The notes beneath the pieces were generated by a model, which saw only the letters and a program-made list of their open reading frames with translations, was not told the origin of the DNA and searched no databases. Positions 8,727 through 18,285 of a stretch of 49,794 bases of DNA are shown here, one piece after another. Every line of letters starts with the position of its first letter. The stretch's first letter is position 1. The stretch covers positions 1 through 49,794 of the forward strand of contig JAPOXA010000004.1 in NCBI GenBank assembly GCA_026707325.1, read 5' to 3'. The translations under genes were made by a program, and so were the position numbers. Source of the DNA: Acidobacteriota bacterium. GTDB taxonomy: Bacteria > Acidobacteriota > Thermoanaerobaculia > Multivoradales > Multivoraceae.

Positions 8727-9479
8727 ATGCCCACCGCAGGCGCCCTGATCATCGGGAACGAGATCCTCAGCGGCAAGGTCGACGAAGCGAACCTGAGCCT
8801 CCTGGCGAGGGAGCTGTTCGACCTCGGGATCGAGCTCCAGAGAGTGATCGTCTGCCCGGACGACGTCGCCGATATCGCGGCCGATATCCGGCGCCTGCGC
8901 GCTCGCTTCGACTACCTGATCACGAGCGGCGGCGTCGGGCCGACCCACGACGACGTCACGCTCAAGGCGGTCGCGGAGGCGTTCGAGCGGCGCCTGGTCC
9001 GTTCCCCCGAGCTGGTCGCGAAGATCCGCGAGATGGTTGGCGACCGCTGCACCGAGGGCCACCTGCGCATGGCCGATGTGCCGGAAGGCGCGGAACTCGT
9101 CAGCACGCCGGACGTGCCCTGGCCGTCCGTCGTCATGGAGAACGTGTACGTCTTGCCGGGCGTGCCGCGGATCTTCCGCATGAAACTGCCGATGCTGCGC
9201 GCCCGGCTGGCGGCCGGGCGCCGGTTCTACTGCCGGGCCGTGTACACCTCCTGCCGCGAGACGGACATCGCGGAACTGCTCGACCGCGTCGTCGATGCCC
9301 ACGAGGACGTCGACATCGGCAGCTATCCGGTGATGGACGGCGACTACCGGGTCAAGTTGACCGTCGACAGCCGCAGCCGCGGCGCCGCGGACCGTGCCCT
9401 GGAGGCGCTGGTCGAGGCGTTGCCGGCCGGGGCGGTCGTGCGAGTGGACGGCGGCGCCCGCGTCGCCGGCAGCCGCTGA
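8727..9479 (+). CDS. CinA N-terminal-like (MoaB/MogA fold) molybdopterin-binding domain protein
   Basis: This is the COG1058 domain found at the N-terminus of CinA. The signature GNEILSGKVDEAN (about 10-22) and the loop ITSGGVGPTHDDVTLKA (about 72-88) are the conserved MoaB-like binding loops. CinA proteins of about 410 residues carry a C-terminal nicotinamide-nucleotide deamidase domain; this 250-residue protein lacks it. Stand-alone versions occur widely, and some relatives are pyrophosphatases acting on ADP-ribose or FAD. The substrate here is unknown. It is followed after 28 bases by the M16 protease. Confidence 0.82.
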   Translation: MPTAGALIIGNEILSGKVDEANLSLLARELFDLGIELQRVIVCPDDVADIAADIRRLRARFDYLITSGGVGPTHDDVTLKAVAEAFERRLVRSPELVAKIREMVGDRCTEGHLRMADVPEGAELVSTPDVPWPSVVMENVYVLPGVPRIFRMKLPMLRARLAAGRRFYCRAVYTSCRETDIAELLDRVVDAHEDVDIGSYPVMDGDYRVKLTVDSRSRGAADRALEALVEALPAGAVVRVDGGARVAGSR

Positions 9480-9507
9480 ACGCCCCACCAAAGGAAGGAG
9501 AACGTCG

Positions 9508-12450
9508 ATGATCGAGCGAAAGCGCGACCGGTCGCACTCGTACCCTGCTGGTCTGCTGGCCGCCACGGCGGCCCTGCTCATGGGCTTGACCGCGGCCGGC
9601 GTGCGCGCCCAGGAGTCCGACGCCGGCGCCGAGTTGCTGCCTGAATGGACGTACGATCTCACCGAGGTCCTGCCCGAGGATCCGGCGGTGCTCACCGGAC
9701 AACTCGACAACGGTCTCCGCTACTACGTGAGGAAGAACGGCCGGCCCGAGAACCGCGCCTTCCTGCGGCTCGTCGTCCGCGCCGGTTCGGTGCTCGAGGA
9801 CGACGACCAGCTCGGTCTGGCCCACTTCGTCGAGCACATGGCGTTCAACGGCACGAAGAACTTCGAAAAGGCCGAGCTGCTCGACTACCTGCAGAGCATC
9901 GGCATGCGCTTCGGGGCGGACGTCAACGCGTACACGAGCTTCGACGAGACGGTCTACATGCTGGAGGTGCCGACGGATGACCCGGACATCCTGGACAAGG
10001 CGCTCCTGGTGCTCGAGGACTGGGCCGGCGCCGTCACCCTGGACGACGAGGAAGTCGAACTCGAGCGCGGCGTCGTGATCGAGGAGTGGAGGGGCGGCCG
10101 GGGTGCCGGAGCGAGGCTTCTGGACGCCGAGATCCCCTATCGCTTCCACGGCTCGCGCTACGCGGAGCGGCTGCCGATCGGTGATCCGGAGATGCTGCGC
10201 GAGGTCCCGCCGCAGCGGCTGCGCGACTTCTACCGCGACTGGTACCGACCGGACCTGATGGCCGTCGTCGCGGTCGGCGATTTCGACGCGGAAGCGATGG
10301 AGGCGAGCATCAGGCGCCGCTTTGCCGCGCTCGAGGGACCCGACGAGCCGCGCGAACGCTTCGAGACGGAGATTCCGCCTCACGAGGAGACTCTGGTCTC
10401 CATCTTCACCGATCCCGAGTTGACGCGTTCCTCGATTTCGGTTGCCTTCAAGGGCGAGGCGGACGAGTTCGTCACCGTGGCCGACTACCGGGAGCGGCTG
10501 GTCCGCGGCCTCTACAACGGCCTGCTGAACAACCGTCTGGCCGAGCGCGCCGAAGAAGCCGATCCGCCCTTCATCGGCGCCACGAGCAGTCGCGGCACGC
10601 TGGCCCGGACCCGCAGCCTCTACCTGCTCCGGGCCGGGGCCCGGGAGGGCGCCGAAGTCCGGGCCCTCGAGGCGTTGCTCACCGAGTCGGAGCGGGCCCG
10701 TCGCCACGGCTTCGAGGAGAGCGAGCTGGAGCGGGCCAGGGTGAACACACTGCGCTCGATGGACCGCGCCTACGACGAACGGGACAAGACCCACTCCGCC
10801 GCCTATGCCGGCGAGTACGTGCGGAACTTCCTCAGCGACGAACCGTTCCCGGGGATCGCTTACGAGCGGGAGCTGGCCCGCCGCTACGTCCCCGGGATCG
10901 CGCTCGCCGAAGTGAACCGCGTCGCCGACGGGTGGATCCACGACGAGGATCGCGTCATCCTCGCCAGCGGACCGCAGAAGGAGGGTCTGGAGCCGCCGGT
11001 CGAGGAGGAGCTGCTGGCCGTGTTCGACCGGGTCGGCGAGCTGGAGGTTGCGGCCTACGAGGACGATGTCGGCGAGGGCGCCCTGGTGCCCGTTCCGCCG
11101 ACTCCGGGCCGGATCGTCGAGCGGTTGGCGATCGAGGAACTCGGTGTCACCGAGTGGCGGCTGTCGAACGGCGTCCGGGTGGTCCTGCGGCCGAGCGACT
11201 TCAAGAACGACGAGGTCCTGTTCGCTTCCTTCAGTCCCGGCGGCGTCTCCCTGGTGTCCAACGACGACTGGCTGGAGGCGAACCTGGCGACCTCGGTGGT
11301 CCAACTGTCGGGACTCGGGAACTTCAGCCTGACCCAGTTGAACAAGGCGCTCGCGGGCAAGGTGGCAAGCGCCGGACCGATCATCGGTCCGCTGTTCGAA
11401 GGCATCAACGGCCGCGGATCGCCCAAGGACCTGCAGACGCTCTTCGAGTTGATCTACCTGAGCGGAACGTCGCCCCGCCGCGATGCCGAGGCCTACGAGT
11501 CCTTCCTTACCCGTCAGGGTGCGCTGCTGCGCAACCAGAGCGCCATGCCGCAGTACACCTTTCTCAAGACGTTCGTGGAGATCCTGAGCCAGAACCACCC
11601 GCGGCGCCGCATGATCACCGAGGAGATGCTGGGAGACCTGGATCAGGATCGGATCTTCGCCGTCTACGAAGACCGGTTCCGGGACTTCTCCGACTTCACC
11701 TTCTTCTTCGCCGGCAGCTTCGAACTCGAGGCGATCGAGCCTCTCATCGAGACCTGGCTGGGCGGTCTGCCGTCGACCGGTCGCGAAGAGGTTTGGCGAG
11801 ACGTCGGAGTTCGGACTCCCAAGGGCCTCATCGAACGGACGGTGTACAAGGGGCTCGAGGACCAGAGCCAGATCGCTCTGGTGTTCAACGGACCCTTCGA
11901 GCAGAGCCAGTTGAACCGGTACCGCCTGAACTCGATGGTCTCGTTGCTGCGAGACCGTCTGCGGGAGCGCCTGCGGGAGGAACTCGGCGGCACCTACGGT
12001 GCGAACGTGTCCGGAGGCGCCGACAGGATCCCGGTTTCGGAGTTCTCCGTGCAGATTCTCTTCGGCTGCGACCCGGCTCGCGTCGAGGAGATGCTCCAGG
12101 CGGTCCAGGAGGAGATCGAGGGTCTCCGGACGGAACTCGCCACGGCCGAGGAAGTCGGCCAGATCCAGGAGCAGCAGCGACGGAGCCGCGAAACGGCCAA
12201 GGAGACGAACGGCTTCTGGCTGGGTGTGCTGCAGACCGTGTACCAGTTCGACGAGGATCCGCTCAGCATCCTGGCCTACGAGGAACTGTTCGAAGAACTC
12301 GACGCGGAGATGATCCGCGGCGCCGCCGTGGATTACCTCGGCGGCGAGAACCGGGTCCAGGTGCTGCTGCTGCCGGAGGCGGCCGAAGAACGGGACGACA
12401 GCGCCGGCGAGGAGGCCGCCGAGCCGGCCGCGGCAAGGGAGGCAGCGTGA
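9508..12450 (+). CDS. exported M16 family (pitrilysin/insulinase-like) zinc metalloprotease
   Basis: M16 proteases degrade peptides in a chamber made of two related halves. The zinc motif HFVEH (His106, Glu109, His110) is the inverted HxxEH of the family, and ELERGVVIEEW (185-194) supplies the third ligand, probably Glu186. A second inactive-type M16 half follows, with the R/Y-type segment LREELGGTYGANVSGG near 825-840. The start at 9508 is chosen over an upstream in-frame ATG because AAGGAAGGAG lies just before it and the protein then opens with a charged N-terminus, a hydrophobic stretch (LLAATAALLMGLTAAG) and an AQE cleavage site. The length of 980 residues fits periplasmic two-domain members. 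The stop overlaps the start of the next gene. Confidence 0.92.
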   Translation: MIERKRDRSHSYPAGLLAATAALLMGLTAAGVRAQESDAGAELLPEWTYDLTEVLPEDPAVLTGQLDNGLRYYVRKNGRPENRAFLRLVVRAGSVLEDDDQLGLAHFVEHMAFNGTKNFEKAELLDYLQSIGMRFGADVNAYTSFDETVYMLEVPTDDPDILDKALLVLEDWAGAVTLDDEEVELERGVVIEEWRGGRGAGARLLDAEIPYRFHGSRYAERLPIGDPEMLREVPPQRLRDFYRDWYRPDLMAVVAVGDFDAEAMEASIRRRFAALEGPDEPRERFETEIPPHEETLVSIFTDPELTRSSISVAFKGEADEFVTVADYRERLVRGLYNGLLNNRLAERAEEADPPFIGATSSRGTLARTRSLYLLRAGAREGAEVRALEALLTESERARRHGFEESELERARVNTLRSMDRAYDERDKTHSAAYAGEYVRNFLSDEPFPGIAYERELARRYVPGIALAEVNRVADGWIHDEDRVILASGPQKEGLEPPVEEELLAVFDRVGELEVAAYEDDVGEGALVPVPPTPGRIVERLAIEELGVTEWRLSNGVRVVLRPSDFKNDEVLFASFSPGGVSLVSNDDWLEANLATSVVQLSGLGNFSLTQLNKALAGKVASAGPIIGPLFEGINGRGSPKDLQTLFELIYLSGTSPRRDAEAYESFLTRQGALLRNQSAMPQYTFLKTFVEILSQNHPRRRMITEEMLGDLDQDRIFAVYEDRFRDFSDFTFFFAGSFELEAIEPLIETWLGGLPSTGREEVWRDVGVRTPKGLIERTVYKGLEDQSQIALVFNGPFEQSQLNRYRLNSMVSLLRDRLRERLREELGGTYGANVSGGADRIPVSEFSVQILFGCDPARVEEMLQAVQEEIEGLRTELATAEEVGQIQEQQRRSRETAKETNGFWLGVLQTVYQFDEDPLSILAYEELFEELDAEMIRGAAVDYLGGENRVQVLLLPEAAEERDDSAGEEAAEPAAAREAA

Positions 12451-13751
12451 ACGAGACGAAAGAGGGATCCGGACGCCGCAAAGGGCGCGTCGTGCTGCGG
12501 GCCGCGACCTGGTGCCTCCTGACGGCGGTGTCATGCGTACTGCCGGCGAGCGAGCCGGAGTGGCCGAACTGGCGAGGACCCGAGCGGAACGGCTACAGTG
12601 CGCACACCGGACTGCCCACCGAATGGGGGCACGACGGCGACACGGAGCGGAACATCGTCTGGAAGCTGGCGCTGCCGGACCGTTCCGGCTCGACCCCGAT
12701 CGTGTTCGGCGACATCGTGTTCCTCAACGTGGCCGAGGGCGACGATCTGTCGCTGTGGCGCGTCGACGCCGGTTCGGGAGAAGTCGTGTGGCAGCGAACG
12801 ATCGGAGGCGGCAACCGGTTTCAGCGTAAGCACAACATGTCGTCGCCGTCTCCGATCACGGACGGCGAGCGGGTCTGGGTCCTGACCGGAACCGGCGCCC
12901 TGCAGGCCTGGGACTTCGACGGCAACCAGCTCTGGGCGCGGGAACTCGAACAGGACTACGGCGCCTTCGGCCTGAACCACGGCTACGGCTCTTCCGCGCT
13001 GCTCTGGCGGGAGGTGCTCTACGTGCCGGTGCTGCACGGCATGAAGACGGACGACCCCTCGTACCTCCTGGCCATCGACGCCGGCTCGGGCGAGACGATC
13101 TGGAGGCAGGAGCGGCCGACGAACGCCCGGATGGAGTCGCCGGACGCTTACATCACGCCCGCCCTGGTCGAGAGCGGCGACGGACACGTCCTGGTGCTGA
13201 ACGGGGGCGACGTCGCCACCGGCCACGACCCGGAAGACGGCAGTGAGCTCTGGCGCGTCGAGGGGTTCAATCCGAGGAACAGTCCGATGTACCGGGTCGT
13301 TGCGTCGCCGGTGGCCGCGGGCAACCTCGTCTTCGTTCCCACCCGCGTCAATCCGATGAAGGCGCTGCGGCTCGGAGACGGCGGCGAGCCGGAGATCCTC
13401 TGGGAGACCGACCGCGGCCCCGACGTGCCGACCCCCGCCACGGACGGCGAGACGCTCTACCTGCTCCGCGACAACGGCCTCCTGTCGCGGCTCGACGCCA
13501 CAACCGGCGCGCCGGACTGGGAGAACCAGCGGCTCGAGCCGGGCACCTACAGCGCCTCGCTCCTGGTCGCTGACGGCAAGGTCTACGCGACCAGCGAGGA
13601 CGGAGTGACCACGGTGGTCCGGGACGGGCCCGAGTTCGAGATCCTGGCCAGGAACCAGGTCCAGGGCTTCACGCTGTCGTCGCTCGGCGTGGCCCACGGT
13701 CGGCTCTACCTGCGGACCGACAGCTTCCTCTACTGCATCGTCGAACCGTAG
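12447..13751 (+). CDS. exported PQQ-like beta-propeller repeat protein
   Basis: Repeats with the pattern D-x-x-G-x-x-x-W ([50 protein letters not shown]) mark a PQQ-type beta-propeller. It opens with [14 protein letters not shown], typical of the exported outer-membrane-assembly-like or 'PQQ-binding-like' group common in environmental bacteria. A basic N-terminus and hydrophobic run ([13 protein letters not shown]) form a signal peptide. The start is a GTG at 12447 overlapping the protease stop (GTGA), with AAGGGAGG upstream, implying translational coupling. There is no catalytic alcohol-dehydrogenase Asp-Glu or cytochrome motif, so a scaffold or binding role is more likely than an oxidase. 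Confidence 0.87.
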   Translation: MNETKEGSGRRKGRVVLRAATWCLLTAVSCVLPASEPEWPNWRGPERNGYSAHTGLPTEWGHDGDTERNIVWKLALPDRSGSTPIVFGDIVFLNVAEGDDLSLWRVDAGSGEVVWQRTIGGGNRFQRKHNMSSPSPITDGERVWVLTGTGALQAWDFDGNQLWARELEQDYGAFGLNHGYGSSALLWREVLYVPVLHGMKTDDPSYLLAIDAGSGETIWRQERPTNARMESPDAYITPALVESGDGHVLVLNGGDVATGHDPEDGSELWRVEGFNPRNSPMYRVVASPVAAGNLVFVPTRVNPMKALRLGDGGEPEILWETDRGPDVPTPATDGETLYLLRDNGLLSRLDATTGAPDWENQRLEPGTYSASLLVADGKVYATSEDGVTTVVRDGPEFEILARNQVQGFTLSSLGVAHGRLYLRTDSFLYCIVEP

Positions 13752-13775
13752 AGCGGAGGCCCGGGGCCGGCGAGT

Positions 13776-13781
13776 TATGAT
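13776..13781 (+). promoter_or_regulatory. possible -10 box of the TAXI-TRAP operon
   Basis: TATGAT matches the -10 consensus in five of six bases and lies about 58 bases before the chosen start at 13840. No good -35 sequence is present, so this is tentative. Confidence 0.35.
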
Positions 13782-13839
13782 CGCTTGCCGCGCCCGTCCG
13801 GTGCGTCAATCTGTCCGGCTCGGCCACGAGGTAACGTCG

Positions 13840-14841
13840 ATGAAGAACCGCCTGCTCACTCTCTTGCCGGCACTCGCCCTGCCGGCGCTCGTCCTGCCGC
13901 TTGCCTGCACCGGCGGAGACGGGGCGGACGGGGGCGCCGGCAACCCACGGTTCCTGAGCATGGGCACGGCGCCGGTCGGCGGCGCCTTCCCGGTCGTCGG
14001 CGGCGCGATCGCCGAAGTGCTGAACGACAACCGCGGAGAGAACAACTGGCGGGTCCAGCCGCGAGGGACGAAGGGCTCGCAGGAGAACATCCGCCGGCTC
14101 GCGCGCGGCGAGCTGGAACTTGCCATGTCGAACTCGGCCATCAGCTACTTCGCGGTCCTGGGGGAATCGGGTTGGGAGCAGAGCTACGACATCCGCGCGG
14201 TCGCCACGCTGGCGCCGAACATCGCGACGTTCATCGCCAAGGCCGATTCGGGCCTCGCCGCCATGAGCGACCTGGCGGGCAAGCGGGCGATGGTCGGCGT
14301 GGCCGGCGCCGGCTTCGAGATGTTCGTCGAGCCGCTGCTGGCGGCGCATGGCGTGACCTACGGCGACTTCACCCAGGTCTACGGCACCCAGAGCGGGGCC
14401 GTCGACATGCTGGGCGACGGCTCGATCGACGCCGCCTTTCTCGGCGGTGCGGTGCCGACCGGCGCTGTGACCCAGGCCAGCAGTACGCACGACATCGTCT
14501 TCCTGCCGTTCGACGAGGAGAAGCGGCAGGAGCTCGCGCGTGACTATCCCTTCTTCCAGCTCGCCACGATTCCCGCCGACGCCTACTCCGATCTCACCGA
14601 GGACTACCCCGGCCTCAACGTCGGTTCGATGCACCTGATCACTTACGCCGACGCGGACGAGGAACTCGTCTACCAGGTCACGAAGACCATGTGGGAGAAC
14701 CGGCAGGCAATCGCCGAGAAGCACCCCGCCGGCCGCGCGATCAACGAGGCGAACGTCGCTCGCAACACCGGCACGCCGTTCCATACGGGGGCGGAGCGCT
14801 ACTACCGCGAGATCGGTATCTGGCCCGAAGCGGGCGATTGA
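13840..14841 (+). CDS. TAXI family TRAP transporter solute-binding lipoprotein
   Basis: TAXI receptors bind a substrate (often a dicarboxylate or amino acid) outside the inner membrane and hand it to a fused TRAP permease. The family opening FLSMGTAPVGGAFPVVGGA and the segment GTKGSQENIRRLARGELELA are visible, as is the later hinge region LAGKRAMVGVAGAGFEMF. The signal ends in LPLAC, a lipobox, so the receptor is probably a lipoprotein. The start at 13840 (MKNRLL) has GAGGT upstream and gives a normal signal peptide; an ATG at 13777 would add an unlikely Arg-rich leader. The length of 333 residues is normal. The permease gene overlaps its stop. Confidence 0.92.
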   Translation: MKNRLLTLLPALALPALVLPLACTGGDGADGGAGNPRFLSMGTAPVGGAFPVVGGAIAEVLNDNRGENNWRVQPRGTKGSQENIRRLARGELELAMSNSAISYFAVLGESGWEQSYDIRAVATLAPNIATFIAKADSGLAAMSDLAGKRAMVGVAGAGFEMFVEPLLAAHGVTYGDFTQVYGTQSGAVDMLGDGSIDAAFLGGAVPTGAVTQASSTHDIVFLPFDEEKRQELARDYPFFQLATIPADAYSDLTEDYPGLNVGSMHLITYADADEELVYQVTKTMWENRQAIAEKHPAGRAINEANVARNTGTPFHTGAERYYREIGIWPEAGD

Positions 14842-16997
14842 GCGAAGCGGCCGAGCGCGCGCGCCGGGGCCTGATCGGGGCACTCGGCGTCGCCCTGTGC
14901 TTCTTCGTTCTGCTCGAGGTGAACTTCGGGCTGCTGCTGCCGCAGTCCTCCCTGGCCGTCTTCGTCGGTCTCGGGTTGCTGCTCTGCTTTCTCGCCTTTC
15001 CGGTTCATCCGAAGTTCGGATCGAACCCCTGGCTGCGGGGCCTGGACCTGCTGTTCGGTCTCATGGCCCTGGCGGTCTGCACCTACGTCGTGGTGCAGAC
15101 GGAACCGGCTTTCGAGCACCTGTGGTCCGGCGGCAGGTCCCTCGGCAACCGGGCCGGCATCGAGACCACGGCGGACATCGGCCTCGGCCTGATCGGCCTC
15201 CTGCTCGTGCTCGAGGCTGCCCGTCGGAGCATCGGCTGGATCGTTCCCGCCCTGGGTCTTGCCTTCGTCGCCCACACTCTCTACTGCTACTTCAGCCTGC
15301 GCAACGGCTGGGCGCTGCTGCCGGACTGGCTGTTTCCCCACGCCGGCCAGAGCCCCCGCGACGTGGTCGGTACGACGTTCCTTCAGAGCCTGGGCGTTTT
15401 CGGCCCGGCGGCCTCGGTCATGTTCCGCTACGTCTTCCTGTTCGTCGTGTTCGGCGCGTTTCTCGAGATGTCCGGTGCGACCCAGTTCATCATGCGCTTC
15501 GCGGAGCGGGTGTTCGGCACCAGGCCGGGCGGACCGGCGAAGGTGGCGGTGCTGAGCAGCGGACTGCTGGGCTCCCTTTCCGGCAGCGCGGTGGCCAACG
15601 CGGTGACCACCGGCGCCTTCACGATTCCCATGATGAGGAGCAACGGCTTCAGGCGCCACGTGGCGGCGGCGGTGGAAGCCGCGGCGGCCTCCGGAGGCGC
15701 CCTGGTGCCGCCGGTCATGGGCGCCGGCGCCTACATGATGCTCGAGATCGTCGAGCCCCAGGTCACCTTCCTGCAGATCGTGCAGGCGGCCCTGCTGCCG
15801 GCCGTCCTTTTCTACCTCTCGCTCTTCCTTATCGTCCACTTCTATTCGCGGCGCGTCGGTACGCCGGAGCGCGAGGGCGAGCCGCCTCCGGTGAGGCGCT
15901 TCGACGCGCTGGTCTTCATCGCCGGCCTGGCCACCCTCATCCTGCTCCTGCTGCTGCGGTTCTCGCCGTTCCGCGCGGTGACCGGGGCGCTGATCGTCAT
16001 CCTGGTGCTGGCGGTGGTGCGACCGGAGATCGACCTTCCGCGCAGGCTGCGCCGCCTGGCCCTCGGCTGTTTCGCCGGCGTGGCCCTTCTGCACCAGGTG
16101 ATCTGGGGCGACCTTCCGGCGGACCCGTCGTTCCGGCAGGTCTTCGAGTCCTGGCTCTCGTCCGGCATCGTGGCGATGTTCGGGTTGATGGCGTTCGGCC
16201 TGATACACCGCGTCTTCCGGCCCCGCATCCTCGGCGCCCTGACCCAGGCGGCGCGCAACGGAATTCCGCTGGTCGCCGCCAGCGCCTGCGTCGGCGTGGT
16301 CATCGGCATCGTCCAGCAGACCGGCATCGCGGCGGACTTCTCGGCGGCGATCAAGGGCGTCGTGGCGACGAACCTGTTCCTGGCCCTGCTCGGCATCATG
16401 GTCACGTCGCTCGTGCTGGGCATGGGGGTGCCGTCCGTCGTCTGTTACCTGCTGATGGCGACCCTGATGGGCTCCCTGCTCTCGGAACTCGGGGTCATTC
16501 CCCTGGCGGCACACCTGTTCATCTTCTATTTCGGGATGATGTCCATGGTGACGCCACCGGTCGCGCTCGCCGCCTACGCGGCTTCGAGCCTGGCCCAGGC
16601 GCCGGTCATGCCGACCGCGCTGGCGGCGTTCCGCTTCGCCCTGGTCGGCTTCACGCTGCCCTTCATGTTCGTCTACCGGCCCGCGCTGCTGCTGATGGAC
16701 GAGGGCGGGGCGAGTCTCTTCGCGTCCGGAGCGGCGGGACTGGCTCCCCTCGTGCTGGCCCTCGGGGCGGCCGTCGTCGGCATCGTGGCCCTGGCCTCCG
16801 GGATCGGCGGCTACCTGCGATCCGAACTCACGCTGCCGCTGCGGATTCTCATGGTGGTCGCGGCTGCCCTGCTGCTCGTTCCCGATCTGGGCGGCCCGAC
16901 CATGGGTCTCGTCGTGAACGGCGCGGGCGCCGTCCTGTTTGCGGCGCTCCTCGTGCTGAACCGGCCGGCGGCCGCCGCCGTCAGTCCACGAAGGTGA
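14838..16997 (+). CDS. TRAP transporter fused permease (4TM/12TM, TAXI partner)
   Basis: This 719-residue protein joins the small (DctQ) and large (DctM) TRAP permease subunits in one chain, as is usual beside TAXI receptors. The N-terminal third has about four to six membrane segments, and the rest has a dozen or more. The DctM signatures LSGSAVANAVTTGAFTIPMM, AAVEAAAASGGALVPPVMGAG and LGMGVPSVVCYLLMATLM are visible. The start is a TTG at 14838 overlapping the receptor stop (TTGA), since no in-frame ATG follows for a long way and membrane sequence begins soon after. Transport should be driven by a Na+ or H+ gradient. The last 17 bases overlap the convergent ligase gene. Confidence 0.9.
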   Translation: MSEAAERARRGLIGALGVALCFFVLLEVNFGLLLPQSSLAVFVGLGLLLCFLAFPVHPKFGSNPWLRGLDLLFGLMALAVCTYVVVQTEPAFEHLWSGGRSLGNRAGIETTADIGLGLIGLLLVLEAARRSIGWIVPALGLAFVAHTLYCYFSLRNGWALLPDWLFPHAGQSPRDVVGTTFLQSLGVFGPAASVMFRYVFLFVVFGAFLEMSGATQFIMRFAERVFGTRPGGPAKVAVLSSGLLGSLSGSAVANAVTTGAFTIPMMRSNGFRRHVAAAVEAAAASGGALVPPVMGAGAYMMLEIVEPQVTFLQIVQAALLPAVLFYLSLFLIVHFYSRRVGTPEREGEPPPVRRFDALVFIAGLATLILLLLLRFSPFRAVTGALIVILVLAVVRPEIDLPRRLRRLALGCFAGVALLHQVIWGDLPADPSFRQVFESWLSSGIVAMFGLMAFGLIHRVFRPRILGALTQAARNGIPLVAASACVGVVIGIVQQTGIAADFSAAIKGVVATNLFLALLGIMVTSLVLGMGVPSVVCYLLMATLMGSLLSELGVIPLAAHLFIFYFGMMSMVTPPVALAAYAASSLAQAPVMPTALAAFRFALVGFTLPFMFVYRPALLLMDEGGASLFASGAAGLAPLVLALGAAVVGIVALASGIGGYLRSELTLPLRILMVVAAALLLVPDLGGPTMGLVVNGAGAVLFAALLVLNRPAAAAVSPRR

Positions 16998-18285
16998 ACC
17001 GGTTCGCCTTCAGCTCGTAGCGGGGGAGCGAACCGGCGCCGGCGATCCGCACCGGGACCCGGAGGCTGAGCCGCTCCTCGAACAGGTCCTGGAGCCGGGA
17101 CCTGAGACTCCGGGCGTCGGCGCCAGTCTCGGGTTCGACCTCCAGTTCGACCTCGGCCATCTGGCGGCTTCGCCGCACGGTGGCGCTGTACTCGACGACT
17201 CCGCCGGCCTCCCGGACCAGGGCGTCGACGGCGCTCGGGTAGACGTTGATGCCGCGGACGATGAACATGTCGTCCGCCCGCGCCAGGACGCCGCCGTCCA
17301 GGTACATCGTCGGCCTGCCGCTGGGACAGCCGGCGACGCAGAGACGGCCAATGTCGCCGGTGCGGTAGCGGACCACCGGACTGCCGATCCGCCCCAGGTT
17401 GGTCAGCACGAGCTCCCCGAGGACCGGCTCGGCGGGCTCGCTCGCCGCGGTATCGATCGCTTCGAGCGGCTCGCCTGTCGCCGGGTCGAACCACTCGACG
17501 ACGAACTCCTCCTCGAGGATGTGCAGGTTCTCGCGGACACCGCAGGGGCAACCCCAGGCGCCCACCTCGGTCGCGCCGGCGTGGTCGAAGACCCGGGCGC
17601 CGTAGCCGGCGGAGAGCTGGTGCTTGACCGCGGGCACGCCGCCGCCCGGTTCGCCGGCGTGAATCGTCCGCGCGATGGGGCTTGCGGCCAGGTCGAGGCC
17701 GAGCCCGTCCGCCGCCTCCAGGAGGCGCAGGCCATAGGTCGGCGTCGCCACGAGCACCGTCGCGCCGTCGTCCAGCATCACTCGCAGGCGCTGCTCGGTG
17801 CTGAGGTGGCCGGCCGGCATGACGAGGCAGCCGAGCTGCTGCGCCGCCTCGAAGGCGGTCCAGAATCCGACGAAGGGGCCGAAGCCGAACGCCACGAAGA
17901 CCCGGTCGGCCGCTTCGACGCCGGCGCCCTTGTATGTTTCCAGCCAGCAATCGAGGAACCACTGCCAGCTCGCCGGCGTGTCGAGCCAGCGGAGCGGCTT
18001 GCCGGTCGTGCCGGAGGTGCGGTGGACGCGAACATAGCGGTCCAGGGGGAAGGTGAGATTCGTGCCCCAGGGCGCGTTCTCGTCCTGGTCGCGGGCGAGT
18101 TCCTCCTTCGTCGTGAACGGAAGGTCAGCCAGGTCGTCGAGCGTGGGGGGCGACTCGAAGCCGGCGGCCCGCCACTTGGCCCGGTAGAACGGGTTGTGGT
18201 GATGGACCTGCTCGGCCATGCGGCCGAAGCGGTCCGCCTGCCGTGCCCTGAGTCTGTGGCGCTTGCGCGCCAGACGATCGGTCAA
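16981..18285 (-). CDS. phenylacetate-CoA ligase family (PaaK-like) adenylate-forming enzyme
   Basis: PaaK-type ligases activate an aromatic or other carboxylic acid with ATP and CoA. The phosphate loop RTSGTTGKPL (about 90-99), a YRTGDIGRL motif (about 309-317) and the hinge/C-terminal motif RADDMFIVRGINVYPSAVD (about 336-354) are in family order. The length of 434 residues is normal. The N-terminus carries the HHHNPFYRAKW segment of the family. The substrate is not evident, and no paa genes are nearby. Its start overlaps the stop of the DUF4230 gene by 4 bases (ATGA), suggesting coupled expression. Confidence 0.9.
   Translation of the reverse strand: MTDRLARKRHRLRARQADRFGRMAEQVHHHNPFYRAKWRAAGFESPPTLDDLADLPFTTKEELARDQDENAPWGTNLTFPLDRYVRVHRTSGTTGKPLRWLDTPASWQWFLDCWLETYKGAGVEAADRVFVAFGFGPFVGFWTAFEAAQQLGCLVMPAGHLSTEQRLRVMLDDGATVLVATPTYGLRLLEAADGLGLDLAASPIARTIHAGEPGGGVPAVKHQLSAGYGARVFDHAGATEVGAWGCPCGVRENLHILEEEFVVEWFDPATGEPLEAIDTAASEPAEPVLGELVLTNLGRIGSPVVRYRTGDIGRLCVAGCPSGRPTMYLDGGVLARADDMFIVRGINVYPSAVDALVREAGGVVEYSATVRRSRQMAEVELEVEPETGADARSLRSRLQDLFEERLSLRVPVRIAGAGSLPRYELKANRFTFVD

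Noticed and set aside
9352..12534. Long open frame on the minus strand opposite the M16 protease gene
   Set aside because: It is rich in Arg, Pro, Gly and Asp with no recognisable domain. The opposite strand encodes a clear exported protease with signal peptide, RBS and zinc motif. Long antisense frames are expected in GC-rich genes.
14802..16514. 570-residue minus-strand frame rich in His, Gln, Asp and Arg opposite the TRAP permease
   Set aside because: It is the complement of hydrophobic codons; the plus strand has clear TRAP motifs.
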